A stretch of 64,000 nt of DNA, from positions 992,001-1,056,000 of the forward strand of contig NC_089182.1 in the NCBI RefSeq assembly GCF_947507565.1. Direction: 5' to 3'. Origin of the DNA: Oscarella lobularis (Eukaryota; Porifera; Homoscleromorpha; Homosclerophorida; Oscarellidae). Position 1 is the first letter of the stretch, and every line of letters starts with the position of its first letter. The translations under genes were made by a program, and so were the position numbers. The notes under the pieces were generated by a model. That model worked only from the letters and a program-made list of their open reading frames with translations, was not told the DNA's origin and made no database searches. Shown here piece by piece: positions 35,054-47,801 of this stretch.

Positions 35054-35274
35054 CAGGAACGTGACGGAGGAAGTGAAGGAAGTGAGGAGGCTAAAGCCTG
35101 TTCTAGTTTTTTAGGCGCATGCTCTGGGGAAGCTTAGCGCTTCGTTTGTAAGAGTTCACTGTCTAGTCACGAGGCTGACTAAGATCATCTTGGGACAAAC
35201 AAATTTAAAGATCACAGTATTCCGCCAGCGCTACTAAAACTAAAAGCTAGAGTCACAATCGACAAATACCTGGT

Positions 35275-38200
35275 TTAGTTGCAACGGGTGACATCGCTGC
35301 TTGCAACGATTAGACTGCTCCCTAGCGGTCTAACCGCTCCGACTTTGTCAAATGTCAGCTCAAAGATGCATCCCACTAAACCCGTTGTGTATCGTCCTTT
35401 GAACTCATTGCGATAGGCGAGAGTCGCATTGGATCCAACAGGAATGCCACCTTTATCACAAAGTAAGTTACTGGTGCCCCTAAACAAAATCGGAGACTGC
35501 GGTCTGACCTAGAAAAACGTTGTGCTTTGAATTCAATCCCACTGCTGCGCCGGGAACGGTTCTGCTGATGGTTTCACTGTCGACGATCATGCTCACAGCT
35601 AGTCGATTTCTACAATAAATACAGTTGCATACAAAAAAACATTCGACAGATGTGCAGTACCTTTGCACTCTTACACTGTGAACCTTTCCATCATTAACTT
35701 CAGTTGATGATGCCATAGTGAGAAGCCCAGAACCCAAATACGTTCTACGGCAAAAATCAGGCAAGGCAGATAAAATTAAAGATATAGATAGACCTGAATT
35801 CGACTCTTCCGTTGCTGATTGCAAGACTGAAGAAATCGGTTTGCGACTGTAAGATACGATTAGACGTCAGTACGATCAATTAAAAAAGCTTGCCGGAGGG
35901 AAGTAAAGAAGAAGACCGTTATCCTGAATGGTAGCAAATGTAATAGTGAAGCGCGTGCGACTTGCCACGGGAAACGTCTCCAAACGAGGCAACTCCATAA
36001 AACTAGCTCCATGGAAACGAGCAGCAAGAGTTTCCCCGACCGCTATATACAAAAATAAAAACCTTAGTTATCAGCTCGATGCGATTTGATTCTTGATTTT
36101 CTTCACTTACGATTTTCACAAAATTCTCCAACGAAACCTGCGGAGCAGACGCATCTTCTCGTCGGTGGACTTCCAGGCGTTTCGATGCACCGTCCTTCGT
36201 TTTGGCACATGTTCGCCATACACGTTCCTTCTCTTTGGTCGCACGTCTTTCCGACGAAACCGCTTGCGCATTCGCACTCTGGCGTATCTCCCGACAACGT
36301 GCATTTTCCGCCGTTGAGGCAGTATGAAAAATTAAAGCTGCACGTGGCTTCTTCGCATCGAAGACCCGTAAACCCTGGCGGACATTCACAAGCATCTGAG
36401 CGGCAAGTGCCTCCGTTTAGGCAGTCTATGGTCAAGCAACGGTCGGTGCAGTAGTCAACATTGACAGACAGAATAGGATTGCGTAGATCAAGCTCTTCAT
36501 CCATAGTTGTCACCTGCAAGAAAACAAGATTGAAATACGTAATAAGTATGAATTTTTTAGTTACTTCAAATAGGCAGGTAGCCAAACTTTTAGTGAGCCC
36601 CGTGTTTCTGAAGGCTTCTTCTTGACGAGAATCGGGTATTCCACCGACAAAGAGCGGATTCCTTCCGATATTGAGAGCGCTAAAGGAAGGCGGAGAGAAT
36701 CCAACTGGATCAGTACCATCCACTGTAAGCGATCCTGGGGAAAAGAAAAGTATCCTTATAATTTAAAATTTCAACGTTATTATTATTAATTGACCTTGTC
36801 GACGGTTTCTGCCAACTGTGACGACGTGAATTTGATCTCCACTGATTCTCTCCGTACTTTTAATGACAGCCATGCCGGATCCGAGCGCGTAACGGAATTC
36901 CACAAACCCGTCTTTGACTCCGACAGAAAGGAAATCGCCAGTAGTCGTAGAACCGCTATATAGCAAAAGGCCGTCGCCTTCATCCAAAGAGCGGAAACGA
37001 AGGGTGATGTCAGTTCGGAAAGTCCACTGGGTCGGCGGCGGAAATTGAAGATACGACGGAGCGGCACTGCTAAATCGTCGCGAAACCCAATCCAGTATGG
37101 CTAAAGGAAATGACGCCCATTACTCAAAATTTAAGATACACTGTATAGCGTCATCAATTTACTTTCGCAATGCGTTCCAGTTGTATGACCCGGACACGTG
37201 CATTGAGGTTCGATCCCGTCGGACGAGCAAACTCCCCCGTGGTGGCAAACGAAACCCTCGCACGAATTCGCGGCGACGTCGCACAGCTTTCCCGTAAACA
37301 AACGCGAGCAGTTGCACGCGAAGTCGAACGTATCGGAGTTCGCTACGCATTCGCCGTCGTTTTGGCAAACGACGCCCGTGCACGAATCGTCGCAAAGTCC
37401 GCGCTGCGCATTGTGTCGAACGACGCCGACGGCACCCAAATCGACGTCGTCGTTATTGATTGTAAAACGCGTAACGCAGCCACGAAGACTTGTCCGGCTA
37501 ATACCCTCGGGCAAGCTCATCGTAGACGGCACTCCTCCGATGTGCAGAAGAGCCGGACGAAGATAATTGAGAGCACGGTGAGTACCGGACGCCACGTTGG
37601 TGAGAGGAACTCCCTCGTCGACGATGAGAGTACCTCGCTGAAGATTATGACTTCAAAAAAGGAAAAATATTAAAAATTGAATCAATGAGTTGATTTTTTT
37701 TACCTGACTGTTACTGTGTGAACGGACTCCATCGTTAGTCGCTCGTCGTGCATCAGCAAGAGTCGGCCCTGGCCCAGGGTGAAGTGAAGACTTACGTATC
37801 CGTTCGTTAGTGTAATGGCAATGAAGTCTCCGCGACCGCTTCGAGTTTGACTGCTGAAGAATAGTAGACCGTCGGGTAGGACCGGTCGGAAAGTGATAGA
37901 AAAGGTATTGCGATAAAAGCTGAGGTGACGACTAAGTTGAATATAGGAATCGGTTCGGAATACGTAGCCTTCCGGAAGGACGATCTCGACGTCTGATAAA
38001 GAGACTATTAGGAACAGTGATATATAAACTAGACTTTTTTTTCTTTGCCTTTGCTGACGCACTCGGGTACGGTTCCTGTCCATCCGAAAGCGCAACAGGT
38101 TCTCTGGGGCTCGCCAACGAGAGCGAAGTTCTCGTTGCACTCGTACGTAGCCGTAGATCCAAGGCTATACGACGTTCTGTTGCTCTGTAGAAAACCGTTT

Positions 38201-41200
38201 ACCGGAACAGGAGGTGGCGGACATCCAGCTAAAAAATCAATACTCGAAGATAAATGAAAATAATTATTTCTTACAAAGCTCGCAGTGATCTCCGTGAAAT
38301 CCGGCCAGACAGAAGCACGTGTTTGGCCCAATGCAACGTCCTCCGTTTTGACACAGCGGCGCGCAATTCCTCTCAGGAAGCACCAGATCCTCCTTCACAT
38401 TGCACGAACCCGAATTCCCATCCCGATCCGTCAGAAGAACGTCGACGTCGTCGTCGCAACAGCTAACAATAGCGCTGAACGAAACGAAATCGTTCGTGAG
38501 ACCGGACGCGAAAGACGACGCCATAAAGTCGACCGTATCGGAACTATTCGCAATCGCGTGCAATCCGGAATTAAAATCGATCGCCGAAGCTCGGACCATC
38601 CACGTGCTATCCGAGCACGTGGCGGCGGCGGTGTCATTGGGACAAGGCTCGAGAACCTCGACGAAGCAAATGGGAGGCGTAAAATCGATTGACTCCGACA
38701 CGACTTGGAGGTTAATGAAGAAGGAATTGAATTCGTCTGTAATTAGAGACGTTACGGTGACGGCGACTTCGTTAACGCCGCCCGTCGTCAGGCACGAAGG
38801 GACGTCGAATGGCACGACAATCGTCTCCGATTCGCTCTCGTTGAGCGCGAATTCGACGGCGAAGGCGCCCGCCGGCGTCGTCGCCTCGACGAAGTTTCGC
38901 TCGTCGCTCAGTTCGAATCGGAGCGTGTCTCGAAGGCCGCCGTTTAGGACGCGAAACGTCACGTTCGAACGACGACCTTGAACGAGCGAGAGCGTCGACT
39001 CTTGAAGAACGGTGACGCCGAATTGTACGGGCGTCTCGAGATTGGGATCGAGACGACGAAATCGTCCCCCGTCGTTCGTCGTTCCCTCGATCGCGACGAG
39101 AAAATTCTGCGAGGGAACGACGAGCGGCGTCGTGCCGACGAACTGTTCGTCGGTGACGGCGGTGAGATTGAGACTCGTCAGTTCATTGGCGTCTTCGCCG
39201 AGTATGAGAGCTTTGGTGACGTTGTAACCCGACTCCAAGCCGGACGTCGTGATTCGCAGAAACAATCGATCGCCCACTCGAGGACGACCCTTGATTGCGA
39301 ACGCGCCTGCGTGACTCGACACTTCGCCGACGACTAGGCTGTGCTCGAAATCGAACGTGCTCGATCCTTTGATTCGAAGCGTGTAGCCGGCCGAGCTGAA
39401 CGTCTGAATAACGTAAACATCCACGACCGGATTCGGAAATCGCACGACAGCTGACGAAGGCAACTCAGCAACGTCGCTACTATTCAACAGGACTCTGTTC
39501 CCACTCGATCTGAATATGTTTACTCGAGGATTAAATCCGCTGACTGTTACGACGATTTCTGTCACCGTCCTGTCGACTGGAACTGTGACGTTAAAACCGT
39601 CGTCGAAATCCGTCGCCGCTGCTTCGACGCGAGAATAGATAGTTATATCAGATGTCTCGATGAACGTCGACGTTAACGAAAGCAGGGTTCCGACGTCGCT
39701 CTTACTGCCGGAGAGCACTTGCCCGCCCGATTGTTCGGCGAGAAGAGTCAGAGCATTGGAGTCGGTCACCGTTTCGCGTCGTCGACGTCGACGCCCCGGC
39801 ACCAAACCTGTAAATATGACGAAGACGCGAATCTTCCTGTCTAAAATCAGAGCGGATGCTTCGGGAAAACGATTGAAGTCTTTCGCCGTTGCGTCGGTGA
39901 AGAGAAAGATCGTCGAGCCGGGTCGACTCGCCTGCAAGGCGAGAATCAGTCCGCTAATGGCGAGTTCCGGAAAATCTCCGCCACCAGCGACTCGAATAGC
40001 ATTAATCGTATTTTTAAATTCGTCGGGATCGTCGGTGACGAACGACGGCCCGAAGCCTGGATCGTTGAACGGCACGTAGACGTAGTCGAGCGGCGGTCGA
40101 TCGCCGGCCAGACTTCCTTCGATGATGAAAAGAGCTTGTTCTTTCACTTGCGCTATGTCGTCTCCCATGCTTCCCGTCGTGTCGATGCAGAACGACAGAG
40201 AAGCGCCGTTATCTAAGCCGAGAAATCGAAGAAAGAGATTGTCGTTGACTTGAGCGCGAACGTCGTCGAGAAAGGCGCGCGTCGCCTTGACGGCGACGTC
40301 GGCCGCCGCCGCGTGGAGATCGAAATGGGGCGAGAAGAACGGCGACGTCGAATCCTTGTTGATGCCGCCCGTCGCCACTTCGTCGTTCGTGCCGTCGAGA
40401 ATGCCGCCGTGGCTGCACTTCCCAACTTGATTTGCGTTAAATCCTGGAATGCGTGCGAGCGTCGCGCTGTCCGGCTTCGCTCGATCCTGATCGCTGTAGT
40501 AGCCGCTCGTGAGAAACGGTCCGAGAACGCGACCGAGAAGTATATTCCGCACCGTCGACGGACAGCGTCCGGCAAAGAGAACGTTCGCTCGATCGCAGTT
40601 GACGCATGTCGGCAAACTCGGCGGTGCTATGGACGTCGGTTGTTTGCCTGGAACTCCCAAACGATCATAATGCATTCGATTGCCAAGTTCCACCCAGTTC
40701 GAATGCGAATAGAAGTCCTGTAATGTATGGAGAAGCCCGCCGGCGGAGGATCTCGCCTTCTCGTACTTCTCTTCCAAAATAGCGTCGATGACGTCTTTTC
40801 GCAGTTCGAGTAGGCGATCGTTGCCGCCGATGAAGTTTTCCGCGTCGAAATGAGCTGCCGTCACGGCGCTCAAGTCGCTGTCCACTTCGGCGTTCGCGTC
40901 TTCGAGGGCTTTGATGACGGAAGTGAAACGTTTGGGCGACGTTGTGTCGCCGTACGCGGCGGCGACGAGTGCCGCCGCCGTTAGCGGAGATACGGCGCCG
41001 GCGCCGTCGAGGAGTCCCATGTCGCGGAGAAGTTTTTCTGCCGCAGTGAGAACCGCTTCTCTTGTTATGTCTTTGTGCGTTTTTGAACCGACTGCACTTT
41101 GAACTTGTATGTTCCAATTTTCGTCTAAGCTGATTCCCGTGCCGACGATTATTGCTCCCGTTTTTGCGAGGTCTGTGGGGATGAAGGCGACGGTCGTCGG

Positions 41201-41236
41201 AAGCCAAGCGAGAAGCGTCAGTAGCAGTAGACGCAT
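35275..41236 (-). CDS. Large secreted matrix protein: VWA7-like head, EGF, sushi, laminin-G tail
   Basis: ATG at 41236; stop TAA at 35275-35277. The first exon alone (41236 to about 38270) encodes about 987 residues: signal peptide (LLLLTLLAWLPTTVA), a Het-C/VWA7-like region (LLHTLQDFYSHSNWVELGN), a VWA domain with a DTTGSM MIDAS motif (SFCIDTTGSMGDD) and a basic site GRRRRRRET near residue 480, then beta-rich regions and an EGF (CQNGGRCIGPNTCFCLAGF). A phase-1 intron leads to a sushi domain (PPPVPVNGFLQS to WTGTVPEC). Downstream exons give LamG, EGF, EGF, LamG, EGF, EGF, EGF, LamG, for example CLNGGTCRSDACECPPGF and CQNEGRCIE. The sushi-to-LamG junction near 38040 lacks an obvious canonical donor in the right phase. 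The VWA7-like head is recognisable; its fusion to laminin-G/EGF repeats looks new. Role inferred: matrix or basement-membrane-type adhesion. Confidence 0.83.
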
Positions 41237-41578
41237 CCTTGCGGCCTAGCTGCTCTCTGACTGGATAATACCTGAGGAACGGATCCTCTGCTAATAATGT
41301 AGTACGCGACTCTCAATTTAATTGAACGGGTCGAGATGCAGTTGGCTCTTATAGGTTATTCATATCACTTGACTTCCCCAAGAGCGGGGTTTTTAGATGA
41401 CGAACGACGACACGTACGTCGAACCGCGGTCGTGAGATGAAACTCTCCAAGGTTCTCCATCGAAGTCGCTCGCACATCCTCGTCTTCGATCGTGTCGTGT
41501 CGCTTTTCGCTCGGCTTGTTACAAATTGATATTGATTCGTTACAGTGCGTCACCGTCGAAAACAATAAGGCGGCTGAA
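41237..41578. promoter_or_regulatory. Bidirectional promoter region, matrix gene / DAP1
   Basis: 342 bp separate two divergent start codons. No TATA box is evident near DAP1. The minus-strand open frame here (41365-41565) has no recognisable domain and is likely chance. Confidence 0.45.
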
Positions 41579-42012
41579 ATGTCAGATTCTCCGGAATTGA
41601 AGGGTGGCCATGCTCCAGCAGGTAAATTGGACGAATTCCCTTCCGATCAAAGTCTCATCGGGACCGTGTGACGCAGTAAAAGCGGGAGGGATGCGCATCA
41701 CGCAGAACAAACCGCCCGCTCAAGACGAGCCCGAACCGATGACGAGCGCAGAAAAGGAAGAATTTCCTGAAGAAAAACCAGAAAAGCCGGGCGCCGTCGT
41801 TCTATCAGGATACCGAACGAAAGTAGGGCGAGAGAATTCGCGAGAGTGCCGTAACTTTTCCACCGTAGGGCGACAAAGATTTTCAGGCCGAAGCGGTTCG
41901 TGTGTCGCACTCGAAGCCTCAACCGCAGCACGACAAGAGGCCTCCCAATAAGGGGGCCCAAGCGCAGAGGCACAACGTCGGTGCTCACATACAGCAGCCT
42001 AGGAAAAATTGA
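41579..42012 (+). CDS. DAP1: Death-associated protein 1 homologue
   Basis: Three exons (41579-41621, 41677-41822, 41869-42012) join to a 110-residue protein, close to the roughly 100-residue family size. It opens MSDSPELKGGHAPAVKAGGM and continues RITQ, a GDKDF motif at the start of exon 3, and ends HIQQPRKN, all matching DAP1. The protein is small, hydrophilic and disordered. In mammals DAP1 is an mTOR substrate that restrains autophagy. The first intron is 55 nt and the second 46 nt. The gene converges on GPD2 with a 95-bp gap between stop codons. Confidence 0.93.
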
Positions 42013-42067
42013 AGTAGTGCATGTTATTGAAGACACTCTTTTTTTCGGTTTTTTTTTCTGTTGTTCA

Positions 42068-42073
42068 AATAAA
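42068..42073 (+). terminator. AATAAA poly(A) signal of DAP1
   Basis: A canonical signal 56 nt after the DAP1 stop. Cleavage 10-30 nt later would fall at or just before the last codon of the opposite-strand GPD2 gene (42108). Confidence 0.7.
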
Positions 42074-42107
42074 CGTGATGCGTATAGTCGAGTGTTTTGT
42101 TGTGTTG

Positions 42108-45007
42108 TCAGAGTCCGCCGCCACTTCGATCAACGGGGATTTTCTGCTCGAAATTCTTGATTATGACTCCGAGTCGGTTGTTGGCTATGGCGCCCGTTTT
42201 GAGGCAGCTCATCAGCTGCGGAGAAGAAGAGAATTTTATACAAAAATGGACTTTTGATAAAAAATTGAATTGGCTCGAGTATTCCAAGTCTTACCTGTAA
42301 AAATTCGTCGAATTCAATTGTGCCGTTCTTATTGATGTCCACTTCAGCAATAAGATCGCGAAGTTGCTCTTCTTCAACGCGTTCGCCCATCGATTCAAGT
42401 GCCTAAAATTATCTCACTCAAAAAAAATATAAAGGAGAATTATCGATCACTTTTCTCATTTCCAACGTGGTTATGTGACCATCGCCGTTGATGTCAAACG
42501 ATTTAAAAACACCCCGAAATTTATCGATCTCATCCAGTTTGAAATTGATTGGAACGTTACGTATTTCCCGTCTCACCGCATAGCCCATTCCTTGCAAAAA
42601 CGCCTTCGCTTCCGCCTGTTCTCTCTGCGTAAGAACACAATTGAACACGATGAATTTGAAATGACAAACGAAAAAAATTCACCTGCTTTCTTTCCTTCGT
42701 CCATCCCAACTCTTTCCCCATAATATCGGCGATGCGCGGTATCGCTTCATTGGCCGCCTGCACATTCAAAAACGCCAAGCGCGTTCGTCTCGCTAACACG
42801 TCAACGACGGTCGCCGCGTACTCCTTCACGCTGTACGCAATCTCGGCTTCAATATAAGGAAACTCGTCGACGAGACGACGACCGACGACGGGCCAACGAC
42901 GACCGGTAAGACCAGCTAGCTTGGCGACGTCCGGCGCTTTGTCGCCGTAGGTGGAAGCCAAATGTTTGGCCACCTAGAAGAGAATAGGAATTGAAAAATT
43001 GAAAATTTATTTTTTTGTTAATTCTTGCCTCGACTTCCAATCCGAAATCTTGAACAAGTCGAATGAAAAGCAAGTCGTGGAAGCCGTCGGAGCCTTCGAG
43101 TTTGAAGCCGACCGTTTGACACGGTTTTTCCGCGTTCAGGTTGCACGCTTTGATTGCCGCGTCGACCGTGTCGGCGGCCATCGATCGATAGGTCGTCCAC
43201 TTGCCGCCGGCGATTGTGACGAGACCGCTATCGCTCACCTCGATGACGTGATTGCGCGAGATGGATTGGGTGTTTTTCGAGTTTGGATCGTGGATGAGCG
43301 GGCGGATTCCACTCCACGCAGCCAGGACGTCGCCGCGACGAACTGAGTAGAAAAATAATCATTGGTATCTCTCTTTGTCGCGATGAACTGTTGTTGTACC
43401 TTGGATTCTTGGGTCGAGATAGTGCTTGATCTCTTCTAATATGAAAGCAATTTCTCCTTCTGACGGAAGCGGTCTGTCGGTCACTTCCATCGGACCATCT
43501 GTCGTACCAGCAATCGTTTTGCCTTAATTAATTAATTAATTAAAGAAAAATTTATCTTATGTTTCCTCCTGTCTAACCTTCCCAAGGAAGAAAGAAAATG
43601 ACTCGCCCGTCACTCGTCGCCGGATCAAGGAGCCCCATTGAATCCGGACTACATAAAAAAACCTTCCCCAAAGCCGTCCCCCGCTCCCCTGCCCCCCTGT
43701 TCACCTATAATAATCCGGCAATACAATATGCACACCAGCACTGGGCTGACAGATTTTCGTCGCGTCAGGCCGATCCATGAGCCGTATGCCGTCCGTAAAG
43801 GGACCCGTCGCATTGACGACGCACTTGGCTCGCGACACCCACGTTTTCCCCGTCAAACAATCTCGCATTCGAGCGCCGGACACGCGTCCAGTCGACGCGT
43901 CCTTGATCAGTTCCGTCACCTCGACGTGATTCGCCGTCGTCGCGCCTTCGCGAGCCGCCGTCAGCGCGAGAGCGATGTTCATTCGCGCGTCGTTGTGCTG
44001 GCCGTCGTAGTAGACGATCGCGCCGACGAGCTTCGATTGTTTCAGCATGGGAAACGATTCGAGAGCGTGACGTTTGCTGAGGAGATAGCTGCTTCGAAGG
44101 AAGTTGCGTCCGGAGAGGAGGTCGTACATCTTGATGCCGACGTAGAAGTACGGCAACTGCCACCATCTGTAGAATAAGATATTGATTCAATGGCCACCTG
44201 TCTATTATAGGGACCCCTACACCAGGCCTCTGTACACAGATGTATTTTATATACTATCGCACCTGTAGACCGGTAGCATGATGGGTAGTAGGCTCGAAAC
44301 GTGAGGTGCTATATCCAACAGATTGTGTCTCTCGTGCAAAGCCTCGCGAACAAGCTTGTACTAAATAATAAAGACGAATTAGTTAATAAATTCGGACACT
44401 CCTATTCGCCATTCCAGTCGCTACCTGTTCGTAGTCCAAATTGAAAACGGCCTTCTGCAAATAGCGAACGCCTCCGTGAATCAGTTTCGTACTTCGACTG
44501 CTCGTTCCCGACGAAAAGTCCTCTTTTTCGACAAGAGCCGTTTTGAGCCCTATAGACAATCAGTCAATAATTTTTATTTAATTATTTAATTAATTAATTT
44601 AAAATAAAAGTATACTTTTGGCCTCTTACCGCGTGTTACGGCGTCGAGAGCGACTCCCGCGCCCGTTGCTCCGCCGCCAATTACCAGTACGTCGAATTCG
44701 GTCTCCTCTTCGAGTCGTTTCAGCTGTTCGAACCTTTTTTCGCGAAAAAAGCGTCTCGGATCTTCAAAAACAGGCGCGAGTTCGCCTCACCTAGTCGGTA
44801 TGTCTAATTTCGGTATCGTTTTCGTGCTCGAGTCGGCTCGAACGATGGGAAACGGACCGTAAAGTTCATTGCGGCACTAGATGTAGGGTCGAATCGCTGT
44901 TTTTCGCCTTCTAGCAGTCGATTTTTCACCTTCCACGAGTAGTACGTAATGTACCCAAATGATGCGAGTCCGGTCGCGGCCGCGAGAACGATCTTTCGAC
45001 CGGACAT
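42108..45007 (-). CDS. GPD2: Mitochondrial FAD-dependent glycerol-3-phosphate dehydrogenase
   Basis: Minus-strand multi-exon gene, ATG at 45007 and TGA at 42108-42110. Exon 1 ([19 protein letters not shown]...) encodes the N-terminal inner-membrane anchor and is cut after SWK by an intron of about 53 nt. The next exons carry [13 protein letters not shown] and the FAD-binding [19 protein letters not shown]. Central exons give [16 protein letters not shown] and [10 protein letters not shown], and later [15 protein letters not shown], all characteristic of GlpD/GPD2. The C-terminus has two EF-hands, [12 protein letters not shown] and [12 protein letters not shown], both with complete calcium ligands, and ends [10 protein letters not shown] as in animal enzymes. 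It feeds cytosolic NADH electrons into ubiquinone as the glycerol-phosphate shuttle, with calcium activation from the intermembrane-space side. Confidence 0.96.
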
Positions 45008-45275
45008 CTAGGCAAAATTCCTATGACGATAAGTGGCAGGGTAACGTACGCTGAATCAATACCGATGCCACGTGATATGTTCGTGCACTCAATAATTTTT
45101 TGACAAAAATTGTTTCAGAAGATAGCGGCTACCAGGAGTGCCTAATTTACCACTTTAACTTTAGCAAACCGACTTTCAGAAAGCTTGTACTTGGCACGTG
45201 GGCTTAGCCTAATTAATGCAAATTTGGAGTCCCCATAGTATAGCCACCTTCGTTGAGCTAGAGCAGTGTTTTTCT

Positions 45276-47570
45276 ATGAATTACGGATCTCTCATAATTA
45301 TTCTAGCGTTTTATTTGGCGGAAATATGCTCTGGTAAAAGGTTGCTAGTTGTATAGAAAACATTCTTTGACTTCATGACCTTTTCTTGCAGTATTGTGTG
45401 TTGAAGTTGAAGTCGAAGCCAGTCCGTCATCGACCATTAAAGAAAATGAGCGATTTATGTTATCCTGCTTCATTACAACTAGTCAGGGAAGCCCTGCCTA
45501 TAGGATAAGCTGGTGGAAAGACGACGAGCCTCTTTATATTGACAATATTCGAGTTTCAGCTATTGGGCAAGACCTCATTAATGTTTCTCCAGCCAAAATA
45601 AGTGATGCAGGCATTTACGGCTGTAAAGTGACCTTCTCTTCCACAACAATCAGAAAGACTATTAGAATTACTATTGAAGGTAACGCACATAAACGCCTTT
45701 ACTCAGGCTTAAGCCTAAAATATATTTTGTGATCAGCTGTTGCTGCTGTGGAACCTGTCCGACGCCACGTAACTGCTTTTGTTGGACAAACAGCTCGCTT
45801 GGAATGCAAAGGACACGTTCAGGGTATGAAGTGGTTTAGACATAGGAATAGCTTGCAGACAAACGAAAAATATGAAATTGGTTTGGGAAGTTTGACTATC
45901 AAATCAGTTCAAATATCAGATTCTGGCTCCTTTTATTGCAAGAGTGGGCAATCTATAGCGAGCATCCATTTGACGGTTAGACAGCCACCTGTACCCAGGC
46001 TTACTGTAGAGCCTCAGAGCATTATTGCTCTTGATGGCGACATGGCAATTTTAGGCTGTAAGTCGTCGTTTAGATTGTACTGGCTTAAGTACATTAGTGA
46101 AGAAGATTCAGAGAGAAAAGTGCTTCAGGTGGATGGATCTTTGAAATTTGACAGAGTATCTACGGGAGATGCTGGTATGTATCAGTGTGTAGCTGAGAAC
46201 GACTACGGAAAGGCAGATTCGGCAATTGTGTATCTTGTTGTAAAACGTAGAGGTGATGCAAATCAGAAAAAATAATTCATAAACGATAGCGCTGTTTAGA
46301 TAATCCCTCGCAGATTATTGCAAGACAAAGAAACAGAAATCAACCTCAATTGGCTCTCATTAGCTGCAGGTTTAGTAACTTTGCCTACCAGGGTCTTTCT
46401 ATTGAATGGCAGAAGGATGAAAAGAACATTTTCGCGGAAAAAAACTCTGAAAAGTACTCGCAACCCTTCTCGGACGAATCAGAAGGATCAGCTTTACTGA
46501 TACAGAACGCGACATGTTATGAAAGTGGAAAATACAGCTGCCTACTAAATTTCCAAAACCAGAGGAAAATACTATGTTCAATCAACGTTGCTATAGAAGG
46601 TAAATAGTAGGAAAAATTCATGAACTGCATAACAGAATGTCAATAGAACTCCCTAAGCCTCCAGAAGACGTGAGAGTGACATTTGAGTGCAGTGAATTTA
46701 GAAACGGGCTGTTCATCTCTTGGAGCAAAAGTGCGTGTTTTCAGCCAAAACGATACGAGGTGACTGTCACAATAATCGACACTACAAGGCAGTCTTTCAG
46801 ATCGCTTGTCAACTCCGTTGCTTTTGACGCGAACTCCTTCTACCTAAATCTGAGCGATGCATTGTCTTCCTGCTCGGCTTGCAATCTTATTTTCGGGATT
46901 GAAGTGCAGTCTGTGGGAGCTATGGGAAAGAGTATGAAAGCTTTACCGCGGATTGTATCAGCAACCGGCTTAAGTAAGTGCGGAAAACAAAAGCAACGCT
47001 CTTTGATTTATTCTAATTAGGAAGAGTCTGTTCATCTGAACCAGATTTCATTCCAGTCTTATCAGAAGGGAAAGTGCTAAAACTTAAACTTAAACTAAAG
47101 GACTCTCACTGCTCGTGTGCCAAGGTGATGAAATCATAAATTATGACAAAATTCATTCTATTGTGGATATTTCGCAGTCTTCTCAGATACTAAATTTAGG
47201 AGAACGTATGAAGTACACTATGAAGACGTTTCTGTTAGCAGCGATTCAAAACCCTAGCCTAGTGCTTAGCGACGAAGTTGTCCTGCCCTTAGACGACGCC
47301 CTAAGCACGTTCGTCTACTACGCAGCGATGAACGACTTAACATATCAAGAGGCAGTAAACGCTGCAGTTCAAGCGTCATCTATACTTCGGCAAAGTAATC
47401 TCGAAATCTCTACGGAATGTAGGGTCTCATTTGTGGAGTGCACTACTCTGCATGTAGACGGAATGTTTAGAAACGATAATACCTGTGTTGTAGGCAGCAC
47501 TGCATGTCCTGTTCCCTCCAGTCTGAGACGCATTGGAAAGTGGTGTAATCCGTGGTTTCTAAAAAATTGA
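45276..47570 (+). CDS. Secreted multi-Ig protein with Fn3-like module
   Basis: Exon 1 (45276-45333) is a signal peptide (MNYGSLIIILAFYLAEICS). Exon 2 (45392-45679) encodes one Ig domain (RFMLSCFITTS, ISWWKDDEP, DAGIYGCKV). Exon 3 (45737-46246) encodes two more (TARLECKGH, MKWFRHRN, DSGSFYCKSG; and MAILGCKSS, DAGMYQCVAENDYGKA). Exon 4 (46300-46599) adds a fourth Ig (ALISCRFSN, ESGKYSCLL). Exon 5 (46647-46973) looks like a Fn3-type module (PPEDVRVTFECSEF, GLFISWSKSA). All junctions are phase 1, typical of shuffled extracellular modules. Beyond 46973 I cannot settle the splicing: one path stops near 47139, while an open frame of about 150 residues (47115-47570, rich in helix-forming residues with a Cys-containing end) may be the true last exon. 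No TM helix is seen. Confidence 0.75.
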
Positions 47571-47801
47571 AATTCTTGCAGAGGATTTGCTTTCGCGGAG
47601 CTCCCTCTTCCATCATCGAAGAAAGAAAGAGAAAACTTTATTAGACACAGTAGTGCTGAGGAATGCAACTAAAGATAACGGAGTCCATTAAACATTACAG
47701 TCACGTGAAGAAAATCCGATTGCGCTCCGCATTTCATCAGGTAGGAATACAATAGAAAAGAAATAATATACAGAATTGGGCCCCCAACCCGTGGCACGCG
47801 T
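47571..47801. other. Gap between convergent genes
   Basis: Presumed 3' UTRs of the Ig gene and of VTI1; nothing else is recognised. Confidence 0.4.
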
